Source of the DNA: Carboxydothermus pertinax
GTDB taxonomy: Bacteria > Bacillota > Z-2901 > Carboxydothermales > Carboxydothermaceae
Direction of reading: 5' to 3'
NCBI RefSeq assembly: GCF_001950255.1
Contig: NZ_BDJK01000066.1
Location: 1 to 38,397 of the forward strand
Length of the DNA stretch: 38,397 bases
Part shown: piece by piece, positions 1 to 8,252 of the stretch
Layout of the letters: every line of letters begins with the position of its first letter
Position numbering within the stretch: position 1 is the first letter of the stretch
The notes under the pieces: generated by a model
What the model was told of the DNA's origin: nothing
What the model saw: the letters and a program-made list of their open reading frames with translations, nothing else
The model's database searches: none
Program-made: the position numbers and the translations under genes

Positions 1-95
1 AAATATTTGTTTAAAGGAAGATTTTACAGCTATAAAAAGCCAATTTGCGCCTAAAAAATGTTACTTTTTCAGTCCTCTCGAACCGTCCCTTTTGT

Positions 96-1361
96 TCACT
101 TTTTGGCTTGGAGGGCGGTAGCTTTAGCTCTAAGGGCAAGGTCAATGGATTTACCCAGCGTAGTCAGGGCTTTTTCCGGGTTATGAAAGCCCATGGAATT
201 TTCGCTGCTGACATAATCCCAGTACCACTGGGCCTCCCGGTGAAGCTTCCGCGCTTTTTCAATTAAAGCTTTATCTGACCCCGGAGAATATACTGCTTCA
301 TTTATAGCTCTAATAGCTTCTTCATTGGCTTTCCCCGCCCGATTTAGTAAATCATAGGTTCGGTCCTGGATGTAAAAGACCCGCTCTTTAAGCTTAGCCT
401 CCTCTTCCCGGTGGCATTTGCGGCAGGATTGTTCTAAAGTTCTTAACGGAGAAGTCCACCAGTGGCTGGTATATTTTTTGCCACCCTCATAAACGTACGG
501 CATATGACAATCAACGCAGGTAAGCCCCACTGCACTGTGCACGCTCCCCGAAAACATTTCAAACTCCGGGTGGCGGGATTTAAGCATTTTAGTGCCGCTT
601 AAAGGATGGATCCACTCATAGAAATTTCTTTTTTCATAATGCCGGAACATATCTTCCGGATCTACTCCCCCATCCCAGGGAAAGATTACCCGGTTTGTTT
701 CCCTGTCAATATAATAAGTTACGTGGCACTGGGCGCAGATGTAATTTCGTAGTTCTTTTTCCGTAAATTTCTCCGGATCCCGGCCAATTCGTTTTAACGC
801 ATCTTTTAACGCCGGCCGGGTAATGCGCAACTTCATGGTCTTAGCGTCATGACAGTCATAACAGCCAATCGGTATCGTGAAAAGATTTTGTTTTTCTCTA
901 AATCTGGCTTTATAAAAGTTATCTACTCCCCATTTGTCCATATAAACCGGTACCTGGGAAGATTTACAGGTCATACAGGCTAAAGCTGTTTTTTCGGAAA
1001 TCCTTTTGGTTTCCTTAACATCTTCCAGGGCATAAACATGACCCCGGTCTTCAGTATATTCTTTACTGAAGGCAAAGCCCGCCCATAAGGTTTTCATATA
1101 AGGAAATTCCTTGAGGTGGTCTCTTTTTACCGAGCCTCCGTACTTACTGGGAGCCAAAGCCATTTCTTTATTTTTTAAGTAATATTTATATTCAACCGGA
1201 AATTTTTCTCCGTACATTTGGGGGTCAATTTCATCTTTTTTAAAACCGGTTGTCAAAGTTTTATAGGGAACACCGTTTTTGGCAGTAAAGTAAGCTACAA
1301 ATGTTCCCGCAAGCAAAATTAGAGCAACTATAATAATTCCAAAAGTTATTTTGCGAGTCAA
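96..1361 (-). CDS. nrfA: Ammonia-forming cytochrome c nitrite reductase, catalytic subunit
   Basis: NrfA reduces nitrite to ammonium with six electrons on the outer face of the membrane. The 421-residue protein begins with a hydrophobic signal/anchor at about residues 5-25. It has five heme sites: CMTCK, CYDCH, CAQCH, CVDCH and CRKCH. The CXXCK motif, whose lysine is the proximal ligand of the active-site heme, is diagnostic of NrfA. The tyrosine pair after CAQCH (CAQCHVTYY) and the histidine in GSVHSAVGLTCVDCH match the family's catalytic Tyr and His. The start is TTG, seven bases after AGGAGGGG. It lies 22 bp downstream of nrfH on the same strand, forming the usual nrfHA pair. Identification is very secure. 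Confidence 0.96.
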   Translation of the reverse strand: MTRKITFGIIIVALILLAGTFVAYFTAKNGVPYKTLTTGFKKDEIDPQMYGEKFPVEYKYYLKNKEMALAPSKYGGSVKRDHLKEFPYMKTLWAGFAFSKEYTEDRGHVYALEDVKETKRISEKTALACMTCKSSQVPVYMDKWGVDNFYKARFREKQNLFTIPIGCYDCHDAKTMKLRITRPALKDALKRIGRDPEKFTEKELRNYICAQCHVTYYIDRETNRVIFPWDGGVDPEDMFRHYEKRNFYEWIHPLSGTKMLKSRHPEFEMFSGSVHSAVGLTCVDCHMPYVYEGGKKYTSHWWTSPLRTLEQSCRKCHREEEAKLKERVFYIQDRTYDLLNRAGKANEEAIRAINEAVYSPGSDKALIEKARKLHREAQWYWDYVSSENSMGFHNPEKALTTLGKSIDLALRAKATALQAKK

Positions 1362-1383
1362 AATTATCCCCTCCTAACAGTTC

Positions 1384-1797
1384 TCAGTGAAATACCTGGC
1401 GATGACAAAAGGTACACCGCTGGGCAACTCCCAACAGCTTTTCCGTAGCCCCTTGATGGCAGCGAAGACAGTTTTCCTCCACAATTTTTTGCGAACGAGC
1501 AGAGATTTTAATTACATCAGGATAAGTACGGTAAGAAAAAGAAAGAAAATCTCTAATTCCCGAATAAGTTTTTTCAATACCGTACCGGGGAAACCCCGCC
1601 GGTAAATGGCATCCCCCACAGCTTACCTTTCCGCTGTGAGGCTTTTTTAAATATCCCTGATACTCTTTTTCCATTACGTGACAGCTAGAACAGAATTTAG
1701 GGCTATCTAAATAAGCATGAACAGTCCCCAGACCTAATAAGAAAAAAACAGTATAAATTGTCACTAAGAAAATACTAAGATAAAATAATCCTCGCAT
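1384..1797 (-). CDS. nrfH: Cytochrome c nitrite reductase small subunit, NapC/NirT family quinol dehydrogenase
   Basis: NrfH anchors NrfA to the membrane and passes it electrons from menaquinol. The 137-residue protein has one N-terminal transmembrane helix (about residues 5-27) and four heme motifs: CSSCH, CGGCH, CLRCH and CTFCH. The first is CSSCHVM, the CXXCHxM pattern in which Met ligates the quinol-site heme in NrfH. Length is close to the family's usual 140-160 residues. ATG follows AGGAG by five bases. It is the first gene of nrfHA and is divergent from the UROD-like gene; the 75-bp AT-rich gap between them must hold both promoters, but I could not assign a convincing -35/-10 pair. Confidence 0.95.
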   Translation of the reverse strand: MRGLFYLSIFLVTIYTVFFLLGLGTVHAYLDSPKFCSSCHVMEKEYQGYLKKPHSGKVSCGGCHLPAGFPRYGIEKTYSGIRDFLSFSYRTYPDVIKISARSQKIVEENCLRCHQGATEKLLGVAQRCTFCHRQVFH

Positions 1798-1872
1798 ACT
1801 ATCTCCTACCTTTTTGCTTTAAATATAGTTTAAAAAGCATTAAAATATATAAAAAACCAAGGAGGTAAAAAC

Positions 1873-2892
1873 ATGTTAAAATTTCCCCCTTTTGCCACGA
1901 CCGCTATGGGGATTATGCCCCATACCAATATCGATGAAGCAATATCTCTTGCTTTAACCCTAGATATACCTTTCTTCCCCGAGCTACCTAAACTAAGCTT
2001 TTATGAGGACATGTATGCCCAGGCATCGCAAAACTTCCCCGGAATTCTTATCGATCAAGAAAAAGAAAAAATAATCCTTGATACTGACGTTTTTGGGACA
2101 GAACTTCTTGATTTTTTAGAAAAAGCCGAAAGCAGTCCTGAATTGTTTGACCTTACCCACCCCTACTCCTTAACCTATGAAAAATTTTTAGCCCAAGACC
2201 TCTCGGGCTATCCTGCTATCCGGGGGCAGTTAATTGGCCCCATTAGCTATGGTCTGAAAATTACCGATAAAAACTTAACTCCCATTTTATATAACGATGA
2301 AATTAAAGAATTTCTTTTTTATTTTTTAGCCAAAAAGGCCAATATTATGTATCAAAAGCTACAACAAAAAAATAACCAGGCTTTTATCTGGTTTGATGAA
2401 CCTGGCCTGGAATTTATCTTTAATTCTTTTTCGGGCTATCCCAATCATAAAGCCCACAGCGAATACCTTTCTTTTTTATCCCAGATAGAAGGTCCCAAAG
2501 GTGTGCACCTCTGCGGCAATCCCGACTGGTCTTTTCTCCTCACCATGCCTTTGGAAATTCTTTCCTTGGATGTTTTCACTAACGGGCCAATCTTTAAGCT
2601 CTATACAAACGAAATTGCCACCTTTTTAGAACGCGGTGCGGTTATTGTATGGGGAATTGTACCAACCTGGGAAGGAGTAGCTGAAAACGAAACCAGTAAC
2701 TCCCTGTTTCTTTTAATGAAAGAACTCATTGAAGATTTAATATCCCGGGGAATTAACCGGGAAATGCTTCTATTTCAATCAGCCCTCTCCCCGGCCCGCT
2801 GCTCATTGGTTAATAAAGACGAAACTTTAGTCACCCGGGCTTTTCAAATCACCAACCGGGTAAAAGACCTCTTGCGAAATTACTTTTTATGA
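1873..2892 (+). CDS. UROD/MetE-like superfamily protein (methionine synthase II-like)
   Basis: This 339-residue soluble protein resembles the short UROD/cobalamin-independent methionine synthase-like (COG0620-type) proteins of anaerobes. The N-terminus (ATTAMGIMPHTNIDEA) is typical. GVHLCGNPDW in the second half and LSPARCSLV near the C-terminus supply the His/Cys residues that bind zinc in MetE-type barrels. It is far shorter than full MetE (about 750 residues) and lacks the HemE signature, so neither homocysteine methylation nor uroporphyrinogen decarboxylation should be assumed. ATG follows AAGGAGGTAAAAAC. The HAD gene starts 30 bp downstream, so the two are probably cotranscribed. The substrate is unknown; corrinoid methyl transfer is one possibility. 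Confidence 0.72.
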   Translation: MLKFPPFATTAMGIMPHTNIDEAISLALTLDIPFFPELPKLSFYEDMYAQASQNFPGILIDQEKEKIILDTDVFGTELLDFLEKAESSPELFDLTHPYSLTYEKFLAQDLSGYPAIRGQLIGPISYGLKITDKNLTPILYNDEIKEFLFYFLAKKANIMYQKLQQKNNQAFIWFDEPGLEFIFNSFSGYPNHKAHSEYLSFLSQIEGPKGVHLCGNPDWSFLLTMPLEILSLDVFTNGPIFKLYTNEIATFLERGAVIVWGIVPTWEGVAENETSNSLFLLMKELIEDLISRGINREMLLFQSALSPARCSLVNKDETLVTRAFQITNRVKDLLRNYFL

Positions 2893-2922
2893 TAAAATAC
2901 TGTTTAAGGGAGGGAGAGCGAG

Positions 2923-3618
2923 ATGGCTTACATACTTTTTGACTTAGACGGCACCTTGCTACCGTTAAATCTTGACTATTTTTTAAAACTTTATCTACAG
3001 GAAGTAAAAAACTATGTACGGAGGAAGTTTGACCCGGATCTCACCATCAAAGCAATCTTAGCAGCCACCGAGGAAATGGTCCAAAACACTGGAGCTAGAA
3101 CAAACAGTGAAGTTTTCTGGGAGGCTTTTGACCGGGTTTATCCCGGGACTGCCGAACTTCGCTATGTTTTTGAAAAGTTTTATCACACCTCTTTTAAAAA
3201 CATTGGAAAATATTTTAAGCCCCATCCCCTGGCTAGACCTATGATTCGCTACCTCTATAAAAAAGGCCACACCTTGGTGCTTGCTACCAACGCTTTATTT
3301 CCTAAAAGCGCAATAGTTGAACGACTTTCCTGGGCCAATTTATCTCCCAAATATTTCTGTTTTATTACCCATTACGACAACATGCATTACTGTAAACCAA
3401 ATCCAAATTACTATAAAGAAATACTAGAAAAAATTAACGCCAGGCCTTCGGAATGTTTAATGATAGGCAATGACCCCGCAGAGGACCTGGTAGCCAGGGA
3501 CTTAGGCCTAAAGACTTTTTTACTTAAAGATTTTGAAGTAAAAAGGGAAAATCCCCGGACTCCTGACTTTTCCGGGGATTTTAGCGAGCTGTACCGGTTT
3601 ATAAGAGAAAATTATTAA
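2923..3618 (+). CDS. HAD-superfamily hydrolase
   Basis: A 231-residue HAD phosphatase-like protein with all four motifs. Motif I is FDLDGTLL at residues 5-12, with nucleophile Asp and acid/base Asp. Motif II is the Thr/Asn of LATNALF near residue 123. Motif III is the Lys of CKPNPNYY. Motif IV is IGNDPAEDL near residue 183. A helical cap lies between motifs I and II. A small phosphorylated metabolite is the likely substrate; nothing in the sequence specifies which. ATG follows GGGAGGGAGAGCGAG. It lies just after the UROD/MetE-like gene and converges with pgi, with only 44 bp between and no clear terminator. Confidence 0.85.
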   Translation: MAYILFDLDGTLLPLNLDYFLKLYLQEVKNYVRRKFDPDLTIKAILAATEEMVQNTGARTNSEVFWEAFDRVYPGTAELRYVFEKFYHTSFKNIGKYFKPHPLARPMIRYLYKKGHTLVLATNALFPKSAIVERLSWANLSPKYFCFITHYDNMHYCKPNPNYYKEILEKINARPSECLMIGNDPAEDLVARDLGLKTFLLKDFEVKRENPRTPDFSGDFSELYRFIRENY

Positions 3619-3662
3619 ATCACGCTGGCTGAAGCAAACCCTAGTAAAACTGTGGTCAGCGG

Positions 3663-5057
3663 TCAGGAAAGTATATATTTTGGGTCTTTTTGTACCCTTA
3701 ATACTTCCTGCCGCTTTTCTTCAAGGCCTTCCCGCCCTAAAAGGGCATAAGTAGCTTTTTTACCCTCTTCCACCCCGGGCTGGTCAAAAGCGTTAATATC
3801 AAGATACTCCCCCATAAAAGCAATCTTCGCTTCCAGGAAATAGAGGAACTCTCCCACCGTATAGGGATTTACTTCCGGAAAGATAATGGTATAATTAGGC
3901 CTCCTGGCTTTTAGCAGGGCAAATTCGGTAGCTTTTTTTTCCGCTATAATAAGTTCATTTAAAGTATGCCCGCCTAAAAACTTTAATTCGGCATACTGCG
4001 GAAAGTCCGGAGGAATCACCACCGTATTCCGGTAATTCTCCACTTCCAAGAAAAGCAAAAGCTTGTCAAAAGGTCCCTCGGTATAAAGCTGCACCTGGGA
4101 ATGCTGATCGGTGACCCCTAAAGCTTTAACCGGAGTTTGTCCTACATAAACCTCTTCTCCCCGGCAGTTTAACTTTTTACCGATACTTTCCCCCAGTAAT
4201 TGAGCATACCAATCGGCCATATATTTTAAACTATCCGCATACGGCATCATCACCGCCATATTTTTTCCCCGTTCTAAAAGCAAAACGTGAATAGCCGCCG
4301 CCAATGCCGCCGGATTTTCCCACAAGTTTTCCCGTTCACATTTTTCCGCCATCTCCCGGGCCCCGGCTAGAAGTTCACGGATCTTAATCCCGGTAACCGC
4401 TGCCGGCAAAAGGCCAACCGGAGTTAGTTCCGAAAAACGACCACCTACATTGGAAGGAATAGCAAAGGTTTTTACCCCAAGTTCCCGGGCCAGCGCCCGG
4501 AGATTTCCTTTTTCCGGGTCGGTAGTGAAAATAAGATGGTCAGTAAAGCGCTGTCCTACCTTTTTCTTTAAAAGCTCAGTAACTATTAATAACTGGGATA
4601 AAGTTTCGGCGGTAGCTCCGGATTTGGTAATAACATTAAAAACAGTCTTTTCCGGTTCAATTACTTTGAAGAGGGAAGCCATTCTTTCGGGATCAATGTT
4701 ATCTTCCACATAAAATTTCGGGCCGCCCCTTAACTCGTCCGGTAATTCATTGTACCTTAAATTATTTAAAGCGGTATGTACCGCCAGCGGGCCTAATGCC
4801 GAACCACCAATCCCTAGTACAACAAAATAAGAAAACTTTTCCTTTATTTCCTGAGCGGTTTTTTCAATTTCAACTATTTCTTCTTCTGGAAAATAAGGCA
4901 GGTGAAAAAAGCCCAATTCCTGTTTTTCTTTTTTTTCCCGCAGATTTAAAAAGGCTTTATTAAATTTTTCCTTAAAACTACTAATATCCTGTTCTTTTAA
5001 CCCCTCATCCTGAAGAAGAGGGTGAAAAACATTATTTAAATCAATTTTTAACACCAT
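3663..5057 (-). CDS. pgi: Glucose-6-phosphate isomerase
   Basis: Pgi interconverts glucose 6-phosphate and fructose 6-phosphate in the cytoplasm. Conserved blocks include GIGGSALGP, NVITKSGATAET (phosphate binding), GGRFSELTPVGLLPA, DQHSQVQLYTEGP (PGI signature) and GGHTLNEL. I chose ATG at 5055-5057 because GGAGG sits seven bases upstream; the frame is open to 5105 but those extra 16 codons have no ribosome site. The product is then 464 residues, close to Bacillus-type Pgi (about 450). The gene is divergent from the MFS gene. Identification is secure. Confidence 0.95.
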   Translation of the reverse strand: MVLKIDLNNVFHPLLQDEGLKEQDISSFKEKFNKAFLNLREKKEKQELGFFHLPYFPEEEIVEIEKTAQEIKEKFSYFVVLGIGGSALGPLAVHTALNNLRYNELPDELRGGPKFYVEDNIDPERMASLFKVIEPEKTVFNVITKSGATAETLSQLLIVTELLKKKVGQRFTDHLIFTTDPEKGNLRALARELGVKTFAIPSNVGGRFSELTPVGLLPAAVTGIKIRELLAGAREMAEKCERENLWENPAALAAAIHVLLLERGKNMAVMMPYADSLKYMADWYAQLLGESIGKKLNCRGEEVYVGQTPVKALGVTDQHSQVQLYTEGPFDKLLLFLEVENYRNTVVIPPDFPQYAELKFLGGHTLNELIIAEKKATEFALLKARRPNYTIIFPEVNPYTVGEFLYFLEAKIAFMGEYLDINAFDQPGVEEGKKATYALLGREGLEEKRQEVLRVQKDPKYILS

Positions 5058-5167
5058 TTTATCCCTCCATAAGTTTAAATGTTTTCCACTGCCTATTTTA
5101 CCCAAAATTTTTGGTATTTTAAAGAAACTATATGCTAAAATAGTATTAGGAAAAGTGAGGGGTTTAA

Positions 5168-6388
5168 ATGGCCAAAGAGTTATCCATTAAACTTAGAACT
5201 TTCTCAGCCCTATCCCATAAAAATTACCGCTTGTTTTTTTTCGGTCAGGCTTTATCGTTAATTGGAACCTGGATGCAGTCAGTAGCCCTATTCTGGCTTA
5301 CCTTAGAGCTAACCCGTTCCCCGTTTCTTTTAGGAGTTTTATCCGCCGTTCAGTTTGCGCCGATGACTTTTTTGTCTGTCGTTGGTGGGGTAGCCGCCGA
5401 CCGCTTCCCGAAAAAGCGCATTCTAATTATCACCCAATCCTTTATGATGGCTCTGGCGGGGTTTCTAACCGTTCTGACATCCTTACACTTAATTAGCTAC
5501 TGGCACCTTTTACTTATCGCTTTTGGTCTGGGAATCGCCAATAGTTTTGATATGCCCACCCGCCAGGCTTTTGTTATTGATTTGGTAGGCCCTGAAGACT
5601 TAACCAATGCTATTGCCTTAAATTCTTCCATCTTTAACTTAGCCCGGCTTTTAGGACCGGCCTTAGCCGGTGTGGTCTTAGCTAAGTACGGCTCGGCTAC
5701 CTGTTTTTTCATCAATACTTTAAGTTTTACCGCCGTACTGGCAGGGCTTTTCCTTATGGACAATTTAAAGGCTCGAAAAAAATCGTCCCCTACTTCCCTC
5801 AAGGAAGATTTAACCGAGGGGTTTCGTTATCTAAAGAGTCACCAAAAGCTTTTAAAAACAATACTGGTAGTTGCAGTCCTAAGCATTTTTGCTATGAATT
5901 TTAGCGTTTTAATTCCCATTTTAGCCCGGATAGATCTAAAGCTTCCAGCAGAGATGTTTGGCTTTATGATGTCGTCTTTTGGGCTGGGAGCACTGATGGG
6001 AGCCCTCTCTATGGCTACCTTCTCGAAAAAGCTTAATTTAAATAAGGTAATTAACACCAGTGCCTTTTTAATGGCTTTCTTGCAACTGGCGATGCCTTTA
6101 GCAAAAAAGCCAATACTGGCCATGGTATTGTTATTTTTAACCGGCTTTTTTACTATAGCCTTTAATTCCGGTAGCAATTCTTATCTCCAAAAAAATGTAA
6201 ACGATACCTACCGTGGTCGGGTAATGAGCATTTATACTACCGTTTTTGCCGGCTTTGCTCCTTTAGGAAGCCTTTTTGCCGGAACTGTTAGCCATTACTT
6301 AAACGCTGCCGGGACTTTTGCCGTCGGCGCAATTTTAGCCTTAATTCTAATTTTGATGATTAATTTTACCCTGGGAAGGAAACCATAA
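5168..6388 (+). CDS. MFS transporter (MFS_3 / EntS-like exporter)
   Basis: A 406-residue polytopic membrane protein with about 12 predicted helices and a long cytoplasmic loop near residues 195-220. The N-terminal LSHKNYRLFFFGQALSLIGT and the loop 2-3 motif GGVAADRFPKKR (motif A, DRxxKR) place it in the major facilitator superfamily, DHA3/EntS-like branch. Those members export drugs, siderophores or other small hydrophobic compounds by proton antiport. The substrate cannot be read from sequence. ATG follows GAGGGG. The next gene, a cis-prenyltransferase, starts 15 bp after its stop, so the two are probably one operon; whether the exporter handles a prenyl-derived compound is speculation. Confidence 0.88.
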   Translation: MAKELSIKLRTFSALSHKNYRLFFFGQALSLIGTWMQSVALFWLTLELTRSPFLLGVLSAVQFAPMTFLSVVGGVAADRFPKKRILIITQSFMMALAGFLTVLTSLHLISYWHLLLIAFGLGIANSFDMPTRQAFVIDLVGPEDLTNAIALNSSIFNLARLLGPALAGVVLAKYGSATCFFINTLSFTAVLAGLFLMDNLKARKKSSPTSLKEDLTEGFRYLKSHQKLLKTILVVAVLSIFAMNFSVLIPILARIDLKLPAEMFGFMMSSFGLGALMGALSMATFSKKLNLNKVINTSAFLMAFLQLAMPLAKKPILAMVLLFLTGFFTIAFNSGSNSYLQKNVNDTYRGRVMSIYTTVFAGFAPLGSLFAGTVSHYLNAAGTFAVGAILALILILMINFTLGRKP

Positions 6389-6403
6389 ATCCGGAGGGAT
6401 ATT

Positions 6404-7045
6404 ATGGTTTCTTATTTTTTTAAGCGCTTACCAAAACATATAGGTATAATTCCCGATGGCAACCGCCGCTGGGCCGAAGCCCAGGGAATGACTAAAGAAA
6501 AAGGCTATTTCTTTGGGCTTGACCCCGGAATTCGCCTTTACGAATTATGCTTAGCACTGGGTATTCCCGAACTAACCTTTTATGGTTTCACCGTTGATAA
6601 CACTAAGAGGCCTAGCTATCAACGGGATGCTTTCCGGAAAGCCTGCGTTGAAGCGGTAAAAAGGTTATCCCAAAGGGATGCGGCCCTTTTAGTCGTGGGA
6701 AATACCTCCTCACCCCAGTTCCCCCCGGAACTTTTACCCTATACCCAAAAAAGAACGGTTTTTGGCAAAGGTTCAGTAAAGGTAAATTTTTTAGTAAATT
6801 ATGGCTGGAAATGGGACCTCGAGCATTTAGCTCAAGGTTTTTCCGCGCTACCTTCCGCTGACATCTCTCGGGTGGATTTAATTATTCGCTGGGGCGGGCG
6901 GCGTAGGCTTTCGGGCTTTTTACCAATCCAATCGATTTATGCTGATTTTTACGTAATTGATGATTACTGGCCGGATTTTAAAGATGAACACCTCTACCAG
7001 GCCCTTTCCTGGTATCAGGAACAGGATATTACCTTAGGTGGTTAA
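6404..7045 (+). CDS. Short cis-prenyltransferase (undecaprenyl diphosphate synthase family)
   Basis: A 213-residue member of the UppS/cis-prenyltransferase family, which condenses isopentenyl diphosphate onto allylic diphosphates in cis. The signature HIGIIPDGNRRWA lies near residues 12-24 with the catalytic Asp. FYGFTVDNTKRP corresponds to the usual FSTENWKRP block. IIRWGGRRRLSGFLP with IDDYWPDF matches the RtSGexRLSnF...WPDF end motif. It is shorter than canonical UppS (about 240-260 residues) and is not beside cdsA/dxr/frr, so it is probably a second, specialised enzyme making a different chain length or product. GGAGG precedes ATG. It is likely cotranscribed with the MFS gene upstream. 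Confidence 0.82.
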   Translation: MVSYFFKRLPKHIGIIPDGNRRWAEAQGMTKEKGYFFGLDPGIRLYELCLALGIPELTFYGFTVDNTKRPSYQRDAFRKACVEAVKRLSQRDAALLVVGNTSSPQFPPELLPYTQKRTVFGKGSVKVNFLVNYGWKWDLEHLAQGFSALPSADISRVDLIIRWGGRRRLSGFLPIQSIYADFYVIDDYWPDFKDEHLYQALSWYQEQDITLGG

Positions 7046-7052
7046 TTTATTA

Positions 7053-7081
7053 TTGACATATGTTCATTATTGTGTTATAGT
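7053..7081 (+). promoter_or_regulatory. Sigma-A promoter of the DUF134-NifX gene
   Basis: TTGACA (7053-7058) and TATAGT (7076-7081) are separated by exactly 17 bp, an almost consensus housekeeping promoter. Expected transcription start is near 7088, about 28 bases before the chosen ATG. The -35 element begins only 8 bp after the prenyltransferase stop. Confidence 0.8.
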
Positions 7082-7088
7082 AATAATG
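7065..7088. promoter_or_regulatory. Candidate operator, inverted repeat over the -10 box
   Basis: CATTATT (7065-7071) and its exact complement AATAATG (7082-7088) flank a 10-bp spacer containing the -10 hexamer. TATGTTCA also occurs twice (7060-7067 and 7093-7100). A repressor bound here would block polymerase. The product downstream carries a DUF134 helix-turn-helix, so autoregulation is a reasonable inference only. Confidence 0.45.
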
Positions 7089-7115
7089 AAATTATGTTCA
7101 AAAAGGAGGTGCGGC

Positions 7116-7808
7116 ATGCCGCGGCCACCAAAATGCCGCCAGGTAGGATATTTATCACCGGTTAAATATTTTAAGCCTGCAGGTATTCCAAAAAGTGAAC
7201 TTTTAGAAATAACCCTGACTCAGGAAGAAATGGAAGCGGTGAGGTTAAAAGATCTTTTAGGCTTAGAGCAAATTGAGGCCTCCGAAAAAATGGGAGTTTC
7301 CAGGCCTACTTTTCACCGGATCTTAAAAACCGCTCGGGAAAAAATTGCCCGGGCTTTGATCCTCGGGTATGTTTTAAAAATTGAAGGAGGAAGCTTTACT
7401 TATAAAAATCCAGGGGAGGAGAAAAACATGAAAATTGCTGTGGCGTCAGTTACCGGTCAGGATGTCAGCGCTCATTTTGGTAGCGCTCCTAAGTTTATTA
7501 TTTTTACCGTTGAAGAGGGAAAAATTGTGAGCAGCGAAGTTTTAGAAAATACTTTTCACGGTTCCCATCACCACCACCATGACCATCACCATCACGAACA
7601 CGGTCACGGTCACGGCGGAAGCCATGCTCGGATTATTAAAGCTTTCGACGGTGTTAGCGTGGTAATTTCCGGCGGTATGGGCTGGCGGATGCAGGAAGAC
7701 TTAAAAGCCCACGGGATAACTCCAGTATTAACTCCTGAAAAAGATGCCCAAAAAGCCGTGGAAAAGTACTTAGAAGGCAGTCTTGACACTTTTGAGGGAA
7801 GCTGTTAA
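7116..7808 (+). CDS. DUF134 HTH domain fused to a NifX/NafY-like (dinitrogenase iron-molybdenum cofactor) domain
   Basis: ATG at 7116 is preceded by AAAGGAGGT and gives 230 residues; the frame is open upstream to 7038 but without a ribosome site. Residues 1-95 are a DUF134 domain: MPRPPKCRQVGYLSP, then an HTH region around GLEQIEASEKMGVSRPTFHR. From about residue 105 comes a NifX/NifB-type cofactor-binding domain (MKIAVASVTGQDVSAHFGSAPKF). It is interrupted near residues 150-170 by a histidine-rich loop with about 14 His, probably metal binding. The second domain has its own GGGGAGGAG (7413-7421) and in-frame ATG (7428), so a separate 126-residue product is possible. Such proteins are linked to Fe-S or metal cofactor handling; the target is unknown. 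Confidence 0.85.
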   Translation: MPRPPKCRQVGYLSPVKYFKPAGIPKSELLEITLTQEEMEAVRLKDLLGLEQIEASEKMGVSRPTFHRILKTAREKIARALILGYVLKIEGGSFTYKNPGEEKNMKIAVASVTGQDVSAHFGSAPKFIIFTVEEGKIVSSEVLENTFHGSHHHHHDHHHHEHGHGHGGSHARIIKAFDGVSVVISGGMGWRMQEDLKAHGITPVLTPEKDAQKAVEKYLEGSLDTFEGSC

Positions 7809-7939
7809 GAAGTTTTTCAAGAGGGACGGGAACTTTTAGGTTATAAAACAAGATTGAAGAATTATTCTAAATTGTTATTTCCCATTTTCTACTATTTTAT
7901 ATATAATAATGTTAGAGTCGCCGAAAAGAAGGGGTATTT

Positions 7940-8209
7940 ATGTCCGAACTGATCTTTTTGACTTTCCCGTCCATTCACCACCTGTTGCAATTGGAAGATG
8001 TTTTAAAGAAAAATTCTTTAAAATTCCAAATAATACCTTTACCTCGAGAAATCCGCTCCGACTGCGGCACCTGTCTCTTAATTGAAAAAGAAGCAACAAA
8101 GGCTGTACTGGCTTTGGCCAAAAATCAGGGGATTCCAGTAGAAGGAGTTTATCCAGTTACTGACGAAAAAAAGAAGAGATTTTACCAAAAGCTTTTATCT
8201 TTAATGTAA
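7940..8209 (+). CDS. DUF3343 small protein (putative Se/S carrier-like)
   Basis: An 89-residue cytoplasmic protein matching the DUF3343 pattern: an N-terminal LTFPSIHHLLQLEDVLK segment, then PLPREIRSDCGTCL with the conserved Cys before Gly-Thr. The family is described as putative selenium/sulfur carrier-like and is often found beside SirA/YedF-type or cysteine-desulfurase genes, none of which is visible here. This protein has a second Cys two residues after the conserved Gly (CGTC), a possible redox pair. ATG follows AGAAGGGGTATTT. A strong terminator follows the stop. Confidence 0.75.
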   Translation: MSELIFLTFPSIHHLLQLEDVLKKNSLKFQIIPLPREIRSDCGTCLLIEKEATKAVLALAKNQGIPVEGVYPVTDEKKKRFYQKLLSLM

Positions 8210-8211
8210 GT

Positions 8212-8246
8212 AAAGGGGCTTCTCCTTTTCCCGGAAAAGCCCCTTT
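8212..8246. terminator. Bidirectional intrinsic terminator
   Basis: AAAGGGGCTT (8212-8221) pairs with AAGCCCCTTT (8237-8246), followed on the + strand by TTATCTTTTAT. It sits between the convergent DUF3343 gene and the 19-heme cytochrome gene and can serve both. Confidence 0.82.
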
Positions 8247-8252
8247 TATCTT

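Noticed and set aside
1873-2892. HemE (uroporphyrinogen decarboxylase) or full MetE
   Set aside because: The fold family fits, but the HemE signature is missing and the protein is under half the length of MetE, so neither function is claimed.
7564-7620. CAC/CAT-rich stretch as a microsatellite or frameshift hotspot
   Set aside because: It is an in-frame His-rich loop inside an otherwise intact NifX-like domain; metal binding explains it better.
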